This document shows positions 13,201 through 19,200 of a stretch of 29,996 nt of DNA, piece by piece. How positions within the stretch are numbered: position 1 is the first letter of the stretch; every line of letters begins with the position of its first letter. A program made the position numbers and the translations under genes. The notes under the pieces were generated by a model. The model searched no databases, was not told where the DNA came from, and saw only the letters and a list, made by a program, of their open reading frames with translations. The DNA is taken from the NCBI RefSeq assembly GCF_001039355.2, contig NW_019773892.1:612027-642022 (forward strand), in the 5' to 3' direction. The DNA comes from Lingula anatina. Lineage: Eukaryota; Brachiopoda; Lingulata; Lingulida; Lingulidae.

Positions 13201-16200
13201 CTCTCTGTTTTTGTTTGTGAAGCATGTTCTTATACATAGCATAGACATTTACTTTGTGTGTTTTTATACAGCCCATAATTCAGATGGGAATGCTGAGGCA
13301 TCTAAGCCTGGTCAAGATCAGGAATAACATAAACTCAACCTGCAGTGAAATTATCAAGACTGAAGACAGAAAAGATGACAAAGTAAGGGGGCTTTTTGAA
13401 ACTTAAATCTAAATTTTAAATGCATAGATGGTCATAAGTGAATCTCTGTGTGATTAAAGTTTTTGTTATCAAGAAGAAAAAAGAACAGAAAAATGAAAAG
13501 AAAAAACGCTATTTTATTTGTATAATTAGGAGTCTGAGTATATATTGTCGACGCTTCGTAAAAGTTGTGTGTGTGGACAGGGCACTTTAGAAAAATATTC
13601 TTACTCATATTGTATATATAGCGAGTATTGATTTACTTTACTTTACAAAACCGTTTAGTGTTACAATGATATATATTTTAAGCATCCCAAGGCAAACTCA
13701 ACAGGTGTGTGTCTTGAACAGAAAGTCAACTCCAGCATTTCACTGATGGGACCAGGCTGTAGTGAGGAGACCTTTGAATCCACAATGAAGTCAGTGGCTG
13801 CACGTCTCCTAAGTGAAAAGAAGTTCACAGCCAAACTCATGAACAAAATCAAAAACAAGGTGAGATATCCATAATCAGTAAATGAAATGGAATAAAATAA
13901 GTTAAAAAAAAAAAAAAAAAGAAATTAAAAAGAGACAGCAACTATACTACATGAAGTGTATATATATGGTAAGCTTTTTTTTTCATGATGATAACCGGGC
14001 AGGTTTTAAACATAATAATTCCTATTCTTGATTTAAATTGTCTGAATAATATATTACTGTTTTGATACAGACAGCATTCAAGCTGAAGCAATAAGTAAAC
14101 AATGAGACAGGCTACTCAGAAAGTTACAAATTGACATTTTAATTCATTTATATTATTTATTTAATTATTATTTCCTACAGCAGAAGAAACTGAATGGGAG
14201 GAAAGAAAAACAAAAGGAGCCTGATGTTTTACCAAGGAGATCAGGCATACCCAAGAACAAATTCACGGCACAAAATGTTGAAAAGCAAGGTCATAAGGGG
14301 CCAGAGCCTGATTTTACAACTAAGATTGACAACAAAAAGGTGGAAAATTTGGTAAGTAGGAATCAAACCAAATTAATGTGATTTTGTGATGGATAAATTT
14401 TGTAACTGGTCATATTATAATTTTTGACAGAAAAATTTTTTAAAGTGTCTGAATGGTATATAACACTTTGATACAGGGGAAGGTGCAAGTTCCCAAACCA
14501 TGTACTTGGTAAACAACCAAACAGACAACATAAAAAATAAATTAAATTTTATTATTCTTTTTAATTATTATTTCCGAATACAGGTGAAGGGCAAATGCCA
14601 CACTGAAGTAATTGGTAAACCACGAGACAGGCACCGTAAGACCAATGCTGGCCAACGAAAGCCTGAGTTTAAGAAGCTGTTGAAAACAACCTCAACAGGC
14701 GGGAAAGAAATTGATGTTGGGGATCATTCTCCAGCAGTCCCAAATATTCAGTCAGAAAGTGAATTTCCTCCCTTGCCAAAGTGTGCTCCATCAGAAGTAA
14801 GTATAAAAGTTACAAACGACCAAAAAAATGCTTTTTTTATGTTTTTCATGTGATCTTTATTCTGAATACATGTATATGGTGAATATGACACTTTTTTCTT
14901 TTAAATGAAAGCTGATCACGTTTTCAAACATTTTAAGAATTTTTCTTCATTTTAAATTTCTGAATAATATATAAATGTTTTTGTTTCATAATACCCATTT
15001 ATTTGATTATTATTTCTCACAGCAGGTGAAAGGCAAAGGCCAAACTAAAGTAATTGGTAAACCACCAGACAATCATCTGAAGACCAAAGATGGACAACAA
15101 AAGCCTAGGTTTGAAAAGCAGGCAAAGGCAAGCTTAACAGTCAGGAAGGAGATTGGTGTGGTGGATCATTCTCCAGTAGTTCCAAATATTCAGTCAGAAA
15201 CTGAATTCCCTCCCTTGTCCAAGTATCAGCCATCAGAAGTACGTAAAAAATTTACAATCGACAAATGCTTCACTTTATGTTTTTTCATATGATCTTTGTT
15301 CTACATATATGCTGAATATCACATTTTATAATCTTTTTTATGTTAACTGATCAGGTGAAAAAAGGAAATAAAAGGTTTTTTGATTAAAAATGTCTGAATA
15401 ATATATTACTGTATTGGTACAAGTGAAGGGCAATAACTTCCAATAAGCTAAGTAAAGTAACTGACAAACGTTCAGAAGGGTAATGTTGAAGAGTGGCATT
15501 TTTATTCATTTTATTCATTGATTTTATTATTATTTCTTAAACAGGTGAAGGAAAAAGTCCAAACTGAAGTTATTGGTAAAGGACCCGATGGGCAACTTAA
15601 GACCAATGCTTGCCAACAAAAGCCTAGGATTGAAAAGCAGCTAGGGGCAATTTCCACAGGCAGGAAGGAGATTGATGTGGTGGATCATTCTCCAGTAGTT
15701 CCAGACATTCAGTCAGAAACTGAATTCCCTCCCTTGTCCAAGCATGAGCCATCAGAAGTACGTAAAAAGGTTCTTATCTACAAATGCTTTATTTTGTTTT
15801 TTCATATGATCTTTGTTCTACACATGTGGTAAATATGACACTTATCATTTGTTTATTATGTTAACTGATTTTTTTAAATTAAAAATTGTCCTTATAATAT
15901 ATTACCATTTTGATACAGGTGAAAGGCAAGTTCTCAAGTTCAGTAATTGGCAAACAACCTGATCAGCAACAGAAGGAGTTGACTCATTTTATTATTTCTC
16001 TATTTTATAATTATTTGTTACAGCAGGCGAAGGGCAAAGGAAAAGAAGAAGATGTCAAATGCAGTTCAACAGACAAGCAGTCAGAAAAGAATGCCAATTC
16101 TTCTTCTGAAACACCACAATTTCAAATTATTTCCGACTCCCCATCAAAGTTTCTCATGGGAGTCGATCCGAGCATCCTTTTGATTAGACAGAATTCCACC

Positions 16201-19200
16201 GACAGTGCTCAGGTATCAGACCAAAACATGCAGACGTTAAACAGCATGGACCCCAGCATATTACTGATGGGCCCAGTCCTGGAAAGTGCACAGACATCAG
16301 AATCCATGATGAGCCGACATGCCTCGGTGGTCTCCCATCTCTGCAAAGAAAAGCAAATTACAATCAGCCCCTCAAAAAAGGTAAAACAAATAAATAAATA
16401 TGGGTTAAACATAAACAGGAATAGATAGAATGGTAAAAAATCAAAATAGAAAGGTTTTGTACATTATAAATAAAAATACAGCATTTTTTAACATTTAATC
16501 AGACAGACCTTTGTTTTAACATATCTTAAACTTTATCTTAATATAAAAAATGCATTATCAAAATATGATTATCTTAATAAATAGGTAAAGAAGGGCAAGA
16601 ATCAAACTCAAGTAATTGGTAAACCAACATCTGGGCAACTGAAGACCAATGGTGGCCAACAAAAGCCTAAGATTGAAAAACAGCTGAAGGCGAGCTCAAC
16701 AGACAGAAAGGAGATTGGAGTGGTGGATCATTCTCCGGTCGTCCCAAATATTCAGTCACAAACTGAATTCCCTCCCTTGTCCAAATATGATCCAACAGAA
16801 GTACATAAGGAAGTAACAAACAGCAAGAAACTGAGTGTGAAGAATGGAAAACAAAAGGTGCAGAAATCCTTTCCTCTGACACTTCCAACTTCGGGGACCA
16901 CAGCTGTAACAGATGACAAAGATGAAATTTCAGTTATAGATACATTGGTCTTGGAAACACCCACTTTTCAGGAAAATGAGGTAAACATTACCATTGGTAT
17001 TAAACAAATGATACTTATGTTAATTTCACCATATTTTAAAATCTTTTATTAGTAGTGTATGATACATTTTGTAATTGGTTGTATAGTAAACAATTATGAT
17101 AATTCAAAATTGTAACCAATCAAGGGTTGATGCTGAATGTTATCATAAATTTGATTTTGACTACTGTGCTACATGTTTTTGATGCTGGTTAACGAGACCA
17201 TTGTTGTAATTTGGCCAATTTAATTTTGTTCCTTTTAAACTTATTTTGAACTTGACCATATAAAATCAATCAATTATTATTATTATTTTTTTTTGAAAGG
17301 TACAAATGAAACAGAAAGGCCAGACCTCTGTGCAAGAGACTGAAGCAAAGCAGTTACATGAAGGTGCGGTTGTGCTGAGACAGGTGAGTGCTAGAGAATG
17401 TCATTTTTATTTTTGACACTTGGCAAACCCACTTTTCTTACATGTATGAAGTATGAGTATACATGCATGTATTTCAAAATAAAGTGCTGGTGGGACAGGA
17501 ATGGTAGTCTGCTAGGAACGGTGGTCCATTCCCCATTAGTAGTGTTACTTATTACAGGTGTCATTCATCCAAAATACTAACCCCAACACTTTGACTAACC
17601 CTGATTACCCGGTACCTGTACTTATCACTTGGGTTCCTGGACTTCTGTTCCTAAGACTACCATTCCTGTCACACCGGCCATAGGTGACCTTTATTTGGTC
17701 ATTCCTTTGTTTATTTTGTAAAGCATATTGGATTTTAGGTTAGACAAAGGTATTATTCATCTGTTTAAGTCATGGAGATACAGGGTATATGCCTAATGTT
17801 GTTGTCACAGAATTTCACAATTGAGCAGATAAAATCTAAATTGCACTGACTTTCCATTCAAGCGAACTGTAGCAATTGCTGTGGTTCTGATTTCAATGAA
17901 TTTTAAGTTGAGAAAGATAGGTGAAGTTGGTCGCTGTAAGATTTACTTTTTTTTTCATCCACAGACGTATGATAACCTTACTTTTTACTTTTTTTAACTG
18001 AAGCCCCATGTTCAAGTTGACCTATTACGCAAATTGGGGGACAGAAATTTTGTCAAGATTAATCCACCTCAGACTGCCCGAGTAGAGGTATGTTTTTGAT
18101 AATCTATGTTTTAATCATAAATGAAAACATGTATTTGTCCAAATATTAAAAAAAAAAAAAAAAACTGAGCAATTTGTTATCAGAAACAATAAACTGACAT
18201 CATATTTTACAGCTTATACCAAAACTATATGATATATATTTATGACTACTATATAAGATATATTTATGACAGAAGTAATGTAACTCTTAATTCAGGTCCA
18301 TCCACTGGCAATGATGTACATCAAGAAAGTGCATTCAGCCATGTTAACAAAAGTAAGTGTTCATATATGTAGACTCAAAAAAGTTGGACTTGGACTACTA
18401 AGCCAATAGGATTAGAATGCTCGTAGAATATCATAACATAATGCAGTGCCGCAATAAGACTGAAGTTTAACTTGTTTTAAGCACTGGCCACTTTGTAATG
18501 ACAAATGTTATTGGGATTAGAAAGCAGAAGGCTACAGGATTTATGTAAGAGGTGTATTTTTCATAACATCTAGACTAAACCTAAACTGTTGAGATGGAAT
18601 GATAGGTAGGTTATTCAGTGATGGCTTCAATGGTGTGTAAGCATATTGTCCCATTTTTCAAGTGAGCTTTGATATATAGCAGATAGACAATTACTTTTAT
18701 ATGTTTCTTTATACAGCCCTTAATTCAGATGAGAATGTTAAGGCATCTAAGCCTAGTCATCAGGAATTGCAACTCAACATGTAGAAAAATAATCAACACT
18801 GGAGCGAGAAAAGATGAAAAAGTAAGGAGAAATTTTGAAAATTAAATCTAAATTGTGAATGCATATATATGATCATAGATATATATGTCTAGTTATTTGA
18901 TGAAAGCCCTAGAAAATTGTCTTAAGAAATATTTACCAAGGTAAAAAAAGTAAAGAAAGGAAAATATCCCTATTTTTGTACAATCATGAGCCTGAGCTAA
19001 TATTATCGACACTGTGTAGGGACTGGACACTTTTTATTTTTTATTTCTGAATGCAGTTAAAGGGCAAGTGCCAAATGGAAATCACTGGTAAACCACCATT
19101 CGGGCATCGTAAGACCAATGCTGGTGGACTAATGCCTTGGTGTGAAAAGCAACTGAAGGCAAGTTCAACAGACAGGAAGGAGATTGGTATGGGGGACCAT

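Larger units (their letters stand above)
14477..15975 (+). pseudogene. Intronic relics of the exon G 5' end, unit 3
   Basis: Relics are at about 14477-14528, 15423-15482 and 15919-15975. The last is unusually intact: it follows GATACAG, starts GTGAAAGGCAAG and stays open and in frame with the downstream exon H. The intron before the G exon at 15026 has none. Confidence 0.55.
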
